Source of the DNA: Myxococcales bacterium
GTDB taxonomy: Bacteria > Myxococcota_A > Polyangia > Polyangiales > GCA-016699535
Assembly (NCBI GenBank): GCA_016699535.1
Contig: CP064980.1
Span: 3,954,872 to 4,018,871 of the forward strand
Direction: 5' to 3'
Length of the DNA stretch: 64,000 bases
This document shows, piece by piece, positions 43,527 through 53,499 of this stretch. The notes under the pieces were generated by a model. The model saw nothing but the letters and a program-made list of their open reading frames with translations, did no database searches and was not told the DNA's origin. Each line of letters opens with the position of its first letter. Position 1 is the first letter of the stretch. Position numbers and translations under genes: made by a program.

Positions 43527-45809
43527 TTAAGTGTTAAACTTTATCTGGTGAAGTCGAAGAGCATTGGAGATCACAGAAAAAGAACTCAAGCTCATGGCTG
43601 CTGCGGCAAACACTGGGTTTAGGAGTATCCCAGTAAAAGGATAAAGTAGGCCCGCGGCAATCGGAACGCCTGCTGTATTGTAAACGAAAGCAAAAAAGAG
43701 ATTTTGCCGAATATTTTTCATGGTTTTTTTACTCACAACGAAAGCCCGCAGCAATGCCGACAAATCACCTTGAACCAAGGTAACTTCCGCGCTTTGCATA
43801 GCGATCTCGGTTCCGCTACCCATGGCAATACCGACGTCAGCACCAGCAAGAGCAGGTGCATCATTAATACCGTCACCGGCCATGGCCACAATATGTCCCT
43901 CTTTTTGTAGTGACTTAAGAATATCAAGCTTTTGTTCAGGTAAGACTTCGGAAAACACTTTGTCGATACCAAGAGTTTTGGCTACAGCGTTGGCCGTGCT
44001 TTGCTGATCCCCACTCAGCAAGGCAACTTGCAGCCCTGCTGCTTTCAAAGCATTTACTGCCTGTAGCGCATTTTCTTTAATAGGATCACTCACAGCGAAA
44101 TAGCCAAGCAATGCATTTTCCTTCACCACAAAAACAACACTTTGTTCTTGCTCGTTTGACTTGAGCAAATCGTGTGCAAATTCTGTTGAATCAAGGCCGA
44201 GATCGTCAAGCAAGCGTTTGTTTCCAAGATAAACAGCATGTTCATCCACCCTTGCCTTGATGCCTTTGCCAGGGATGGCTTCAAACTGCTGGGCCGAAGC
44301 AAACGAAAGATCCCGCTCACCGATGTATCGTTGCATCGCCGAAGCAATGGGATGCTCACTATGCTGCTCCAGGCTTGCAGCAAGCCCAAGCAACTCATCT
44401 TTACTAGTGCCATCTTTGCACACCACGTCGGTCACCAGCATTTTACCTTCGGTAAGTGTGCCGGTTTTATCAATCAACACGGTGTCAACCTTCTCCAAGG
44501 CTTCGATAGCGGCGGCGTTTTTGAAAAGTACACCCACCGATGCAGCTTTGCCCATTGCAACCACGACTGACATGGGTGTTGCAAGTCCAAGGGCGCAAGG
44601 ACAAGCGATAATAAGCACAGCCACGGCATTGAGTAAGGCATAGACCATCTTGGGCTCAGGTCCCCAAAGCGCCCATACAGCAAAACTCAATAACGACACT
44701 GTAAAAACAGTAGGTACGAAAATCGAGGCGACTTTGTCCGCCAGGCTTTGAATCGGAGCACGGCTACGTGCCGCTTCACTAACGATAGCCACCATCTTGG
44801 AAAGCAAAGTATCCGAGCCGACCTTCTCAGCTTTCATAACAAAGGCGCCCTTGCCATTAACGGTAGCTCCAATGACAGAATCGTCTTTGTCTTTTTCAAC
44901 CGCACGCGACTCGCCCGTCACCATCGATTCATCAACATAGCTATGTCCTTCAAGAACACGGCCGTCCACAGGAACGCTTTCTCCCGGCTTTACTCTTAGA
45001 CGGTCTCCGACCTGAACGTGACTCAGTGGGACAGACGCTTCTTTGCCGTTTTCATCCAAGCGCCAAGCCTTTTGAGGAGTTAGACCTAACAAAGCCTTGA
45101 TAGCCTGAGTCGTTCGGCCACGCGCACGCAACTCTAAAATCTGCCCTAACAGGACTAGGGTGACGACGATTGCTGCAGATTCGAAATACACCGCCACTTC
45201 GCCGAATTCATCTCTAAATGAGTCAGGAAAGAATGACGGGAACAGCGCCGCTAACACACTGTAGCCAAAAGCGACAAACACGCCTACCCCAATCAAGCTA
45301 AACATGTTGAGGCTTTTGTTTGTAAAGGAACGAAGCGCGCGTTTATAAAATGGCAAAGCAGCCCAGGTACATACGGGTGTTGCTAGACAAAGCTCGAAAA
45401 ACACCACCAGGCCCGGGGAAAACAAAGTACTGAAGGGGGCATATGGCAGCATATCGCCCATCGCCAAGATAAAAAGCGGGGCAGTAAAAGAAAAGGAGAC
45501 CCAAAAACGAAACAGCATGTCTTCAAGCTCTGGGTTCTCCTCTTGCGCCGCAGATGCCGCAGTGCGCTCAAGTGCCATGGCACATTTGGGACACTGCCCT
45601 GGATGATCTTGTTTGACTTCCGGATGCATCGGGCAAATCCATTGTTCTGAAACCTGGAGGGTATTGGCTTCAAGTGCCATGCCACACTTGGGGCAGGCAT
45701 CTGGCTTTTCCGAGGCGACCCCAGGACACATTGGGCAAATATATTTTGCGTCGGATGAACTACTCTCCTCGTTTTTTTCACTGCCTGGTGTTGAATGACA
45801 ACAAGACAT
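43527..45809 (-). CDS. copA: Copper-type P1B ATPase with two Cys-rich metal-binding modules
   Basis: About 760 residues from ATG 45809 (GGGG site upstream). Instead of ferredoxin-like HMA domains it has two short modules, Y-I-C-P-M-C-P near 24 and W-I-C-P-M-H-P near 58, each closed by C-P-K-C-x-M-A-L. The ion path motif A-C-P-C-A-L-G is at about 402-408 and the phosphorylated Asp in D-K-T-G-T-L-T at 447. G-D-G-I-N-D-A-P-A-L is present. CPC with these modules points to copper or silver export across the inner membrane. It is divergent from the ABC-F gene. Confidence 0.93.
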   Translation of the reverse strand: MSCCHSTPGSEKNEESSSSDAKYICPMCPGVASEKPDACPKCGMALEANTLQVSEQWICPMHPEVKQDHPGQCPKCAMALERTAASAAQEENPELEDMLFRFWVSFSFTAPLFILAMGDMLPYAPFSTLFSPGLVVFFELCLATPVCTWAALPFYKRALRSFTNKSLNMFSLIGVGVFVAFGYSVLAALFPSFFPDSFRDEFGEVAVYFESAAIVVTLVLLGQILELRARGRTTQAIKALLGLTPQKAWRLDENGKEASVPLSHVQVGDRLRVKPGESVPVDGRVLEGHSYVDESMVTGESRAVEKDKDDSVIGATVNGKGAFVMKAEKVGSDTLLSKMVAIVSEAARSRAPIQSLADKVASIFVPTVFTVSLLSFAVWALWGPEPKMVYALLNAVAVLIIACPCALGLATPMSVVVAMGKAASVGVLFKNAAAIEALEKVDTVLIDKTGTLTEGKMLVTDVVCKDGTSKDELLGLAASLEQHSEHPIASAMQRYIGERDLSFASAQQFEAIPGKGIKARVDEHAVYLGNKRLLDDLGLDSTEFAHDLLKSNEQEQSVVFVVKENALLGYFAVSDPIKENALQAVNALKAAGLQVALLSGDQQSTANAVAKTLGIDKVFSEVLPEQKLDILKSLQKEGHIVAMAGDGINDAPALAGADVGIAMGSGTEIAMQSAEVTLVQGDLSALLRAFVVSKKTMKNIRQNLFFAFVYNTAGVPIAAGLLYPFTGILLNPVFAAAAMSLSSFSVISNALRLHQIKFNT

Positions 45810-45978
45810 TAGAGCCCCCTTCATGGTGCATTGGCATACTCCAAAGTCCGAAAAAACGCGACTCTGCTATGCCAAACCCTCAGCAAAAGATTCCTACGAA
45901 TCAGGCGGCATCTGCACAATAGCGCCAATTGGTGGTTCACAAGGGATGGGAAGCATACTATCTCGTCGGCTGGTATTT

Positions 45979-47967
45979 ATGAGCTTTTTGGTTTTAGAAG
46001 ATGTTTCGCTGAGTTTCGGCGGAAAACGTATTGTTGAATCGCTTGACTTGCGCATTGGGGATGCAGATCGCATTGGCTTGATTGGCCCCAACGGATCAGG
46101 GAAAAGCACGCTGCTTAAGATGTTTGCTGGCGAACAGGAACCCGACGGCGGAGCAATTCAGAAACAAAATGGCCTCCGCCTGGGATACTTGCCGCAAGAT
46201 ATTGCGCTTGAAGGCGGTCGTACGTTGATTGACTTCGTCCGAGACAGTATTCCCGGCTATCGCAGCTTGCATCAGGCCATAGAAACCGAAGAACATACAC
46301 TCACGGAATTAAGCCAAACAGGAAGCGACAGTCCCGAGTTGATGCAAAGTGCGACTCGCATTGCCGAGCTGCACGAAGAGCTTTCACGCTTGCAAGATCA
46401 GTATTCCGAACATGAGGCCTTGGCCATTTTGGATGGTCTTGGTTTTTCGCAAAGTGATCTGAATCGGGATCTAGCAGAGTTTAGTGGTGGCTGGAAAATG
46501 CGAGCTGTGCTAGCTGCACTTTTGTTCCAGAAGCCTGATGTGTTGCTGCTTGATGAGCCCACCAACCATCTTGATATGCCCTCTGTTGCCTGGTTCTCTA
46601 CCTTTCTTCAAAACTACAGCGGATCCTTTGTTTTGATTTGCCATGACCGTGAATTCTTAAACGAACAAATCGGACGCGTGGTCAGTTTCGAAGTGGAAGG
46701 TGTTCGTAGCTACACCGGAAACTTCGAAAGCTACCTCTTGCAGCGAAAAGAAGAAGAAGAAATCCTTAAAAATCGCGCTAAAAACCTGGGCCGCGAACGC
46801 GAAAAAACCGAAGATTTTATTCGCCGTTTTCGAGCCAAAGCCTCCAAATCCAACCAAGTGCAAAGCCGGATTAAAGCTCTTGAGAAAATGGATCCGATCC
46901 ATCTTCTTGAGGAGCGAAGCAGTATTCACATGCGCTTTGTTCCAAGCCAACGTTCTGGCGTTGAGGTGCAACGCGCCGAAGGGCTCGGTCATAGCTTTGG
47001 ATCACATACCGTATTCAGCGGCGCTGACTTGTCTGTTCGTCGCGGCGACCGCATTGGCATCATTGGCGTCAACGGAGCGGGTAAAACAACCTTGCTAAAA
47101 ATCCTCGCCGGAGAGTTGCAAGCCACTGAAGGCAAAAGCGAACTGGGTCATAATGTCGACCTTGGCTACTACGCTCAGCACCACACCGACCAGCTGCATC
47201 CAAAGCAAAGTGTTTATGAAGAAGTTGCTTCGCAAAACCGCGACGCCAACATGACTCAAGTCCGCACCTTGCTCGGTGCGTTTTTGTTTCAAGGGGATGA
47301 TGTTGATAAGAAAATCTCGGTACTTTCCGGTGGTGAACGCGCCCGAGTCGCACTTGCGAAACTGCTTATCGATCCACGCAACTACTTGATGATGGACGAG
47401 CCAACCAACCATCTCGACCTTGATTCCAGCGAGGCCCTAGCCGAAGCACTCGCAAACTACGACGGCAGCATTGTGTTTGTAAGCCACAACAAAAGCTTCG
47501 TGCGCAAACTGGCCACCAAGATATGGAACGTGGAGGGAGGCCGGGTTGAGGTCTATCCAGGCAATCTTGATGAGTATCTCCAAACTTGCCAAGATCGTCA
47601 TAAAAATAGCCAAAAAAACGACAAAAGTGGCAAGAAACAGGGCAAAAAGCAGCCAGAACTGTCCGCTGCACCTAAGGTCACAGAAAAAACGCAAGATCGA
47701 CAGCCAAGCCGAAAAAGCAAAGCCAGCGAGAATCAAAGCAGGCTTTTGAGCAAACGCATTGCCGAGCTCGAGACTCGTATCGAGGCGTTGGAGGCCAAGC
47801 AAAAAGAATGCAATCGAGTTTTGGAAAAACCGGAAGTCTACAATGATCCCGTGCAGCGCAATGATTTGCTTACGCAACTGCAAGTCAATGCTGAAAAGCT
47901 CAGTGAGCTTACCAAGCGTTGGGAAGCGCTGCAGGAAGAGCTGGAAGCACTTTCTCCAGAGATTTAG
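45979..47967 (+). CDS. ABC-F family ATPase (Uup-like)
   Basis: About 662 residues from ATG 45979; the frame stays open up to 45823, but homology starts at M-S-F-L-V-L-E-D-V. Two ABC domains carry G-P-N-G-S-G-K-S-T and G-V-N-G-A-G-K-T-T Walker A loops and F-S-G-G-W and L-S-G-G-E signatures. A Lys-rich linker and a C-terminal coiled coil (E-L-E-T-R-I-E-A-L-E) resemble Uup. No membrane domain; ABC-F proteins act on ribosomes. A transport role can be excluded. Confidence 0.92.
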   Translation: MSFLVLEDVSLSFGGKRIVESLDLRIGDADRIGLIGPNGSGKSTLLKMFAGEQEPDGGAIQKQNGLRLGYLPQDIALEGGRTLIDFVRDSIPGYRSLHQAIETEEHTLTELSQTGSDSPELMQSATRIAELHEELSRLQDQYSEHEALAILDGLGFSQSDLNRDLAEFSGGWKMRAVLAALLFQKPDVLLLDEPTNHLDMPSVAWFSTFLQNYSGSFVLICHDREFLNEQIGRVVSFEVEGVRSYTGNFESYLLQRKEEEEILKNRAKNLGREREKTEDFIRRFRAKASKSNQVQSRIKALEKMDPIHLLEERSSIHMRFVPSQRSGVEVQRAEGLGHSFGSHTVFSGADLSVRRGDRIGIIGVNGAGKTTLLKILAGELQATEGKSELGHNVDLGYYAQHHTDQLHPKQSVYEEVASQNRDANMTQVRTLLGAFLFQGDDVDKKISVLSGGERARVALAKLLIDPRNYLMMDEPTNHLDLDSSEALAEALANYDGSIVFVSHNKSFVRKLATKIWNVEGGRVEVYPGNLDEYLQTCQDRHKNSQKNDKSGKKQGKKQPELSAAPKVTEKTQDRQPSRKSKASENQSRLLSKRIAELETRIEALEAKQKECNRVLEKPEVYNDPVQRNDLLTQLQVNAEKLSELTKRWEALQEELEALSPEI

Positions 47968-48091
47968 GGCCCCAATTGGATTTGACGAAGACCTTGTTTG
48001 AACAATCGCCGCTAAATTATGGGCACACTTATCGATGCGTAGGTGTTTAGTTCAGTAGACAAGAAAGGTCTGCCGGGCTAACGCTATAGAC

Positions 48092-48538
48092 ATGATGAAA
48101 CGAACATGGATTGTTATCGCACACCGAGCGGGCGCTCGTATTGTGCAAAGCAACGGACCGGCAAGCGAAATTCAAACGATTCAAGATGTTGATCATCCTG
48201 AAGGCAAACTCAAAGCTGGTGAAGTCAACGCGGATCGACCAGGGCAATCGGTCTCAAGTCATTCGACTGGGCCACATCCTATGGTGCCCACCAAGCGCGT
48301 TACCGAGGAGATTGCAGATGAGTTTGCGCGTGAGATTGCAGGGATTGTCGAGCGAGCACGTCTTAGAAGCGCTTTTGATCAGCTCGCCCTTGTGGCCGCG
48401 CCACGCTTTTTGGGGCGGCTTCGCAATGCACTGCCAGCTGCAAGCCAGAACCTCGTTATCGCGTCGCTTTCGAAAAACGTGCCAGACCTAAGTCCGGAAA
48501 CTATTCGCGAACAGCTTGCTGAAATACGCTTGGTTTAG
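48092..48538 (+). CDS. Host attachment family protein
   Basis: 148 residues. The N-terminus W-I-V-I-A-H-R-A-G-A-R-I-V and the D-H-P-E-G-K-L and D-R-P-G-Q motifs match the 'protein required for attachment to host cells' family first tied to Agrobacterium. The C-terminal half has A-P-R-F-L-G-R-L-R and L-S-K-N-V-P-D-L-S. There is no signal peptide. The name reflects history; in free-living bacteria the role is unclear. It converges with the SulP-carbonic anhydrase gene (6 bp apart). Confidence 0.88.
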   Translation: MMKRTWIVIAHRAGARIVQSNGPASEIQTIQDVDHPEGKLKAGEVNADRPGQSVSSHSTGPHPMVPTKRVTEEIADEFAREIAGIVERARLRSAFDQLALVAAPRFLGRLRNALPAASQNLVIASLSKNVPDLSPETIREQLAEIRLV

Positions 48539-48544
48539 AAGCAA

Positions 48545-50761
48545 TTATATAAATTTAACGTTACCTTTGCTCACGTCATACATTGCGCCAACGATGTGTA
48601 CGGCACCTTCGCGAAGAAGCGCGTCGATCGTAGTGCTTTTACGAATGACGTCGATGGTTTGCACGACATTGGCACGAGCTACCTCATCGATATAGCCTTG
48701 TTTTCGAAGCGGATCGTCGCCAACCACCTCGCTCGATACCAAAGGCATGGCCTTTTGTATCTCGTCGGTTAACACGTCAAGGTGCTCGCAACCGGTCTCT
48801 TCAGAAGCACGCTCATTGGCCAGCTTAAAATTCACGGCAGCCGTAACAGCGCCACATGAGGTGTGGCCCATCACAACAATCAATTTGGCTCCGGCTACTT
48901 TGCAACCGTACTCAATGCTCGCAAGCACTTTTTCCCGGGCAATATTGCCGGCAATGCGCACGCTAAAGATGTCACCGATACCTAGATCAAAAACATGTTC
49001 CGCTGGAGTGCGGCTGTCGATACAGCTAAGTATCACCGCAAGTGGTGCCTGGCCCGACGCGGTTCCTGAAATTTGACGCTTAAGATCGCGCGTCAAACGT
49101 TCACCACGGCACATCCGAGCGTTGCCCTCTTTAAGAATGTCAAGCACAGCATCGGAATCAAGAGCGGCCTGAAGTTCTTGCGTTGAATAATCGACAAACT
49201 CAATACGATCATCGAGCTGTTTATACTCGTCTTTAAAGCCGAGCAAACTCAAGGTTACATCATGGGCAGGTGCCGTTTTGGCTCGGAACTCATAAATTAA
49301 ATCCAAGATATCGGGATCAATGTATTCTGTTTTACGAGCATCAATAAGTACGTTACCACCTTGAGCTACGCTCCGTAGTGCTTTTTCTAGGCTCGCACGA
49401 TTTAGAAAACTCACTTGACTTGCTAACTCGATACGTAAAACCTCGCCACCGATATGCTTCTCTTTGAAAAGCCTTAAAGGTCGTCTAAAGTTGCTCCGCA
49501 AAATAAAGGCGATGGCCACAGCAAGGCCAATGAGTACACCAGTCAACAAGTCAGTCAGTACGATGAAGACAACGGTTGCTGCGAACGGTAAAAATTGCTG
49601 TTTCCCTTCAACCCACATCTTGCGAAACAGCGCCGGTGAAGCAAGCTTGAGACCTGTCACGAGTAAGATAGCAGCAAGTGCTGCTAGGGGAATGCTATTG
49701 AGCAGATGCGGAAAAACCAAAACGGATATCAATAGCAGTACACCGTGAAATATTGCGCTGAGCTTCGTTTTGTTTCCTGAATCGATGTTGACGCTACTGC
49801 GCACGATCACGCTGGTCATGGGTATGCCACCAATGAGACCCGTGAAAACATTGCCTATCCCTTGGGCTATAAGCTCGCGGTTGGGTGGAGAATGCCTCTG
49901 CTTCGGATCCAGCTCATCCACCGCATCCAAGTTGAGTAATGTTTCAAGCGATGCAACTAAGGCTAAAGTAAAAGCAGCGAAGTAGATGGCCGGATTTACG
50001 AGAACAGACCAATCCGGAAACACAAGGAGCTGCGAGAAAATCTCGCCCTTCTGCCCGACCGGAACTTGGACCAGATGCTCCCCGTCGATAACCCATTGAC
50101 TACCCAACAGTTTTAACAGCCAGTTTACCCCTACACCCAGCAGCACCACGACGAGAGGACCTGGAATCGGACTCTTCTTAAGAAGCCTGATGCGATCCCA
50201 CAGCAAGAGAAGTATCACTGAGCACACGCCAATCAGGGCCGCGCCGGGTTGAATGTCGAAAAAGGCTGCTAGGAGCTCCGTGATGGAATTTTCGCCATCA
50301 GGTTGCAGGAAGGCCATCTCGCCTTCAACATCCGCATCATGACCGAGAACGTGAGGAAGCTGCTTAAGGAGCAGAATCACACCAATGCCAGCAAGCAAAC
50401 CTTTGATCACACTTGAAGGGAAAAAGCTGGCAATAAAACCGGCACGAGCTAAGCCAAGTGCAACTTGAATCACACCCGCTAAAACAACAGCAACCAAAAA
50501 AGCCGAAAACGAACCGAACTGTGCGATTTGCGCCGCAACAACCGCAGCAAGGCCGGCAGCAGGACCCGATACACTGGTATGCGACGCGCTCAGAGAACCC
50601 ACCACGAGACCACCGAGGATTCCCGATATCAGGCCCGCAGCCAGGGGCGCATCGGAAGCCAACGCGATACCAAGGCACAACGGCAAGGCAACGAGATAGA
50701 CAACCAGTCCAGCCGTGGCATCTTTTCCAAGATGCTTGAGCGATATTGCATTTGAAGGCAT
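48545..50761 (-). CDS. SulP anion transporter fused to a beta-carbonic anhydrase
   Basis: About 738 residues from ATG 50761. Residues 1-430 are a SulP permease with about eleven to twelve helices (G-P-A-A-G-L-A-A-V-V, P-M-T-S-V-I-V-R-S-S). A STAS domain follows (V-L-I-D-A-R-K-T-E-Y-I-D). The C-terminal 200 residues are a beta-carbonic anhydrase with zinc motifs C-I-D-S-R (about residue 580) and H-T-S-C-G-A. Such fusions are thought to import bicarbonate and equilibrate it with CO2 at once. Acetyl-CoA carboxylase elsewhere in the window is one bicarbonate user. Confidence 0.93.
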   Translation of the reverse strand: MPSNAISLKHLGKDATAGLVVYLVALPLCLGIALASDAPLAAGLISGILGGLVVGSLSASHTSVSGPAAGLAAVVAAQIAQFGSFSAFLVAVVLAGVIQVALGLARAGFIASFFPSSVIKGLLAGIGVILLLKQLPHVLGHDADVEGEMAFLQPDGENSITELLAAFFDIQPGAALIGVCSVILLLLWDRIRLLKKSPIPGPLVVVLLGVGVNWLLKLLGSQWVIDGEHLVQVPVGQKGEIFSQLLVFPDWSVLVNPAIYFAAFTLALVASLETLLNLDAVDELDPKQRHSPPNRELIAQGIGNVFTGLIGGIPMTSVIVRSSVNIDSGNKTKLSAIFHGVLLLISVLVFPHLLNSIPLAALAAILLVTGLKLASPALFRKMWVEGKQQFLPFAATVVFIVLTDLLTGVLIGLAVAIAFILRSNFRRPLRLFKEKHIGGEVLRIELASQVSFLNRASLEKALRSVAQGGNVLIDARKTEYIDPDILDLIYEFRAKTAPAHDVTLSLLGFKDEYKQLDDRIEFVDYSTQELQAALDSDAVLDILKEGNARMCRGERLTRDLKRQISGTASGQAPLAVILSCIDSRTPAEHVFDLGIGDIFSVRIAGNIAREKVLASIEYGCKVAGAKLIVVMGHTSCGAVTAAVNFKLANERASEETGCEHLDVLTDEIQKAMPLVSSEVVGDDPLRKQGYIDEVARANVVQTIDVIRKSTTIDALLREGAVHIVGAMYDVSKGNVKFI

Positions 50762-50960
50762 GCGGCGAAAAGATGTCTCAGAAAAAGCACGGCAAGTCAA
50801 AAACGCCAATTTTAACAGTCACTTTCCAGTACAACACATTTAGGCTTTTACACAGAAATGATGCAAAATGCTCTACACGGTCAAAGGGAAGCAAAAGCAA
50901 ACTTGCTTTTTCTAGCGATCTACGGAAGTTTGTTGACCTTATGAGAATTGATCTCCACAC

Positions 50961-51359
50961 ATGAGCACGCTGCGTAAAAAGTCATGCGCCTTTCTACGGC
51001 ACGTTGCAGCATGGCTCGGATGTTTGTGGATGCTATTTGTTCTCGTGGCAGATGCAACTACCGGCCTGCCAAAGCCAACAGAGGGTTCGGGCTTCGTTAG
51101 CAACCCGATTCGCGACAAACTGCTGCGATCGAGTACCGAAAAGCAGGGCAACTCCCCTGTCGCGCCTGTTTTCGCCGAATCCAGTATCGTCGAAGATCGT
51201 GAAGATCACAATCATCGAAGTTACTCGTTTTGCGTAGCTCAGGATTCCGTCATAGCAAGCAAGCTTGTTAGCCAACAAACTTCGCTATCGCCTGTTGCAC
51301 CGCAGCATAACCAAAGCTTCCTTCTTAACGATTTTTGCCGTGGTCCACCCCGAGCTTAG
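50961..51359 (+). CDS. Small exported protein of unknown function
   Basis: 132 residues with a basic start and one hydrophobic stretch (V-A-A-W-L-G-C-L-W-M-L-F-V-L-V-A-D-A), a likely signal peptide. The rest is polar with two Cys and D-H-N-H-R. It lies 237 bp upstream of the porin on the same strand. I do not recognise a family; a role in metal binding would be a guess. Confidence 0.5.
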   Translation: MSTLRKKSCAFLRHVAAWLGCLWMLFVLVADATTGLPKPTEGSGFVSNPIRDKLLRSSTEKQGNSPVAPVFAESSIVEDREDHNHRSYSFCVAQDSVIASKLVSQQTSLSPVAPQHNQSFLLNDFCRGPPRA

Positions 51360-51596
51360 CTTTGATATGCTTCGTTCTTCGTGTCATTTTACGAAAACGA
51401 TTCTTCGCAGAAGATTGCGACCCTGAGAACAAGCATGAGCAAGAGCGTTTGCCATCCAACGAGGATGGCCCCGCGAAAACGACTTTAAGCATTCAGCGCA
51501 AAAGCGTTTTTTGTTTCTATTCTCTTACCAACGCGCATTTCGCGCATCGTCAGGTTCCGACGGTCATCGAAACATGACTGTCCAACGGAAAACTTC
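51360..51596. other. Intergenic region ahead of the porin
   Basis: I see no convincing gene here. An 80-codon plus-strand frame overlaps the previous gene but has no family-like pattern or ribosome site. It probably holds the porin promoter. Confidence 0.4.
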
Positions 51597-52733
51597 ATGA
51601 TTGCTTTCAGTTCTAAAATTCCAAACTCCATCCGATGGTTATATTTATTTTCGCTATTTTCATTTCTCTGCAGCCCAATTGCTCTCGCTGAACAAGCGGC
51701 CAAAATAACTCAGACAGATGTGAATGTTGATCCCGTAAGTGGATTAGTCATCAAATCAGGAAGTTCGAGCTTCGAACTACATTTTGCGACCTGGCTACGT
51801 GCCGATTTACAAAAATCTTCAAGTTCTTCAACACAGGGATCGTATTCTGTGCCCTTGGCACGACCCTTAATCCAAGCGAACTTCTTGGATTCGCAGCTGC
51901 AGTTCCTTGTGCAACCCGAGTTTGCGGGGAAAAACCCTTCGTTGCTCGATCTTCAACTGGAGTGGGTCCCCAACCCAATCTTTCGAGTTCGCATTGGACA
52001 GTTTCGAACACCTTTTTCTCGCGCGTTCATCACGCCTATTGTTCGTCTACAACTGGCTGATCGCGGTGCAGTTGTCAGTCGTTTCAGTCTCGGTCGTGAC
52101 ACGGGTGCCATGATTTACGGTGAAAGTCCGCAGCATCGCTTTGAATATGCTGTTGGTGTCTTTAATGGCGCAACGATTGATAGCTTGGATGGAAACCGTC
52201 TAACTCCAATGCTTGTTGTCCGAACCGGCGTTAATTTTGGGACGGCTGCTCCGTATGATCAAGCCCCTTCACTTGAAAGCGATTCACCCTCCGGTGTGGC
52301 AGTTGGTCTCGGAGGAGCCTATCGCAAACGCAACGTCACGCTTAGCGACGGAAGTCTTGTGCTTGAAGAATCCTGGAACGCCACAACAGACATTACCTTT
52401 ATGCAAGGACCTTTTAGTATCACAGGCGAGGGCTTTTTAAAGGTTAGTCGCACGCCATTCAACTGGGACACGGGCCTCGGTGCTTTTATCCAAAGCGGTA
52501 TTTTCCTGTGGCCGCGCGCTATCGAGCTGGGAGCTAGGGCCGGTTGGTTTTCGGATAACGATAAACAACAAAGCTATGAAGGCTTTGTGACCGGTTTCTG
52601 GAACACATCCCAGCGTTCTTTGGGACATCATCTCAAAACCACGCTGGTCTATCGATTCAATCGCATCAACTTACCCACTGCACCCATCAGCAACTCGCAT
52701 GAGCTGCTTCTGCAAACGCAGATGTGGTTTTAG
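51597..52733 (+). CDS. Outer-membrane porin (phosphate-selective porin O/P-like)
   Basis: 378 residues. Signal peptide (L-Y-L-F-S-L-F-S-F-L-C-S-P-I-A-L-A), then alternating hydrophobic/polar strands. Q-L-E-W-V-P-N-P-I-F-R-V-R-I-G-Q-F-R-T-P-F-S matches the OprO/P pattern. It ends in aromatic Phe, as outer-membrane barrels do. It would let phosphate or other anions across the outer membrane; ion choice is unproven. Nearby SulP permease fits an anion-uptake theme. Confidence 0.85.
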   Translation: MIAFSSKIPNSIRWLYLFSLFSFLCSPIALAEQAAKITQTDVNVDPVSGLVIKSGSSSFELHFATWLRADLQKSSSSSTQGSYSVPLARPLIQANFLDSQLQFLVQPEFAGKNPSLLDLQLEWVPNPIFRVRIGQFRTPFSRAFITPIVRLQLADRGAVVSRFSLGRDTGAMIYGESPQHRFEYAVGVFNGATIDSLDGNRLTPMLVVRTGVNFGTAAPYDQAPSLESDSPSGVAVGLGGAYRKRNVTLSDGSLVLEESWNATTDITFMQGPFSITGEGFLKVSRTPFNWDTGLGAFIQSGIFLWPRAIELGARAGWFSDNDKQQSYEGFVTGFWNTSQRSLGHHLKTTLVYRFNRINLPTAPISNSHELLLQTQMWF

Positions 52734-52744
52734 AGGAGTCCCCC

Positions 52745-53257
52745 TTAATCTTCCTTAGCTTCGTCGTGTTTATGCTTAGGTTCATTCCCCCCCGAAGCGG
52801 ATACGACGTACGCTGTGGCCGCACCGTGACGGTAGACAAGCTCCCCTCCGGCTTGTCCCGTCCGGTAGCCAAGCCCAAACACAACCAGCGTGCCCAAGGT
52901 CGCTACCGCAGCCAAAGGCAGACCCGCTTTTTTATTAGCAGCCACGAAAGCTACTAACATAAGGGCAAGTACGATACCGCTGCCCCATACAAACGCTTCT
53001 GCAGCTTCCTCATGCTCTTCAATTAAATGTTCAGAAACGATTTCTTCGACCCTTTCTTCTTCTGCTTCGCCCGATCGCATACCCATGATGCCAGATCCAA
53101 GCAACATGGCCTGGAGAATGAGCGCAATCACCCAACTTCGAGCAGGAAGCCACTTGCGCCACCACGCGATCAGCAAGCCTGTTGTGATCAAAGGCATGAG
53201 TACACCCAAAGCAACTGGTAAATGAACAAGTTTCGGATGAAAGAACAGGGTATCCAT
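52745..53257 (-). CDS. DUF2231-like small membrane protein
   Basis: About 170 residues from ATG 53257 (GGAGG upstream). F-H-P-K-L-V-H-L-P-V-A-L-G at the start is the DUF2231 hallmark, and there are four hydrophobic helices. An acidic loop (E-E-E-R-V-E-E-I) holds His residues, and the C-terminus is His/Lys/Asp-rich. Family members may bind heme or metal in the membrane; role unknown. It converges with the porin. Confidence 0.75.
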   Translation of the reverse strand: MDTLFFHPKLVHLPVALGVLMPLITTGLLIAWWRKWLPARSWVIALILQAMLLGSGIMGMRSGEAEEERVEEIVSEHLIEEHEEAAEAFVWGSGIVLALMLVAFVAANKKAGLPLAAVATLGTLVVFGLGYRTGQAGGELVYRHGAATAYVVSASGGNEPKHKHDEAKED

Positions 53258-53499
53258 AGTCGGCACCTCCGGCACTGAAAAGCGTGATTCTGGACCGCGA
53301 TGCTACTCCCAAAATGCTGGCAAGCTCAATGATAAAGCATTGCGCCCGAGACGGTATCTGAGCTTGATCGGCAAATAATTGTGGAACTTTGCTTGGTCAA
53401 ACACAACTATTCCGCTAAAAACACATATAATTCAAAAACTTGTGACTTTGCTGGAAGCTCACCTTGCCTTTTGCGCGACACCAATTCATGTGAAAGACC

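Noticed and set aside
51335..51577. 80-codon frame before the porin
   Set aside because: No ribosome site, unlikely composition, and overlap with the previous gene.
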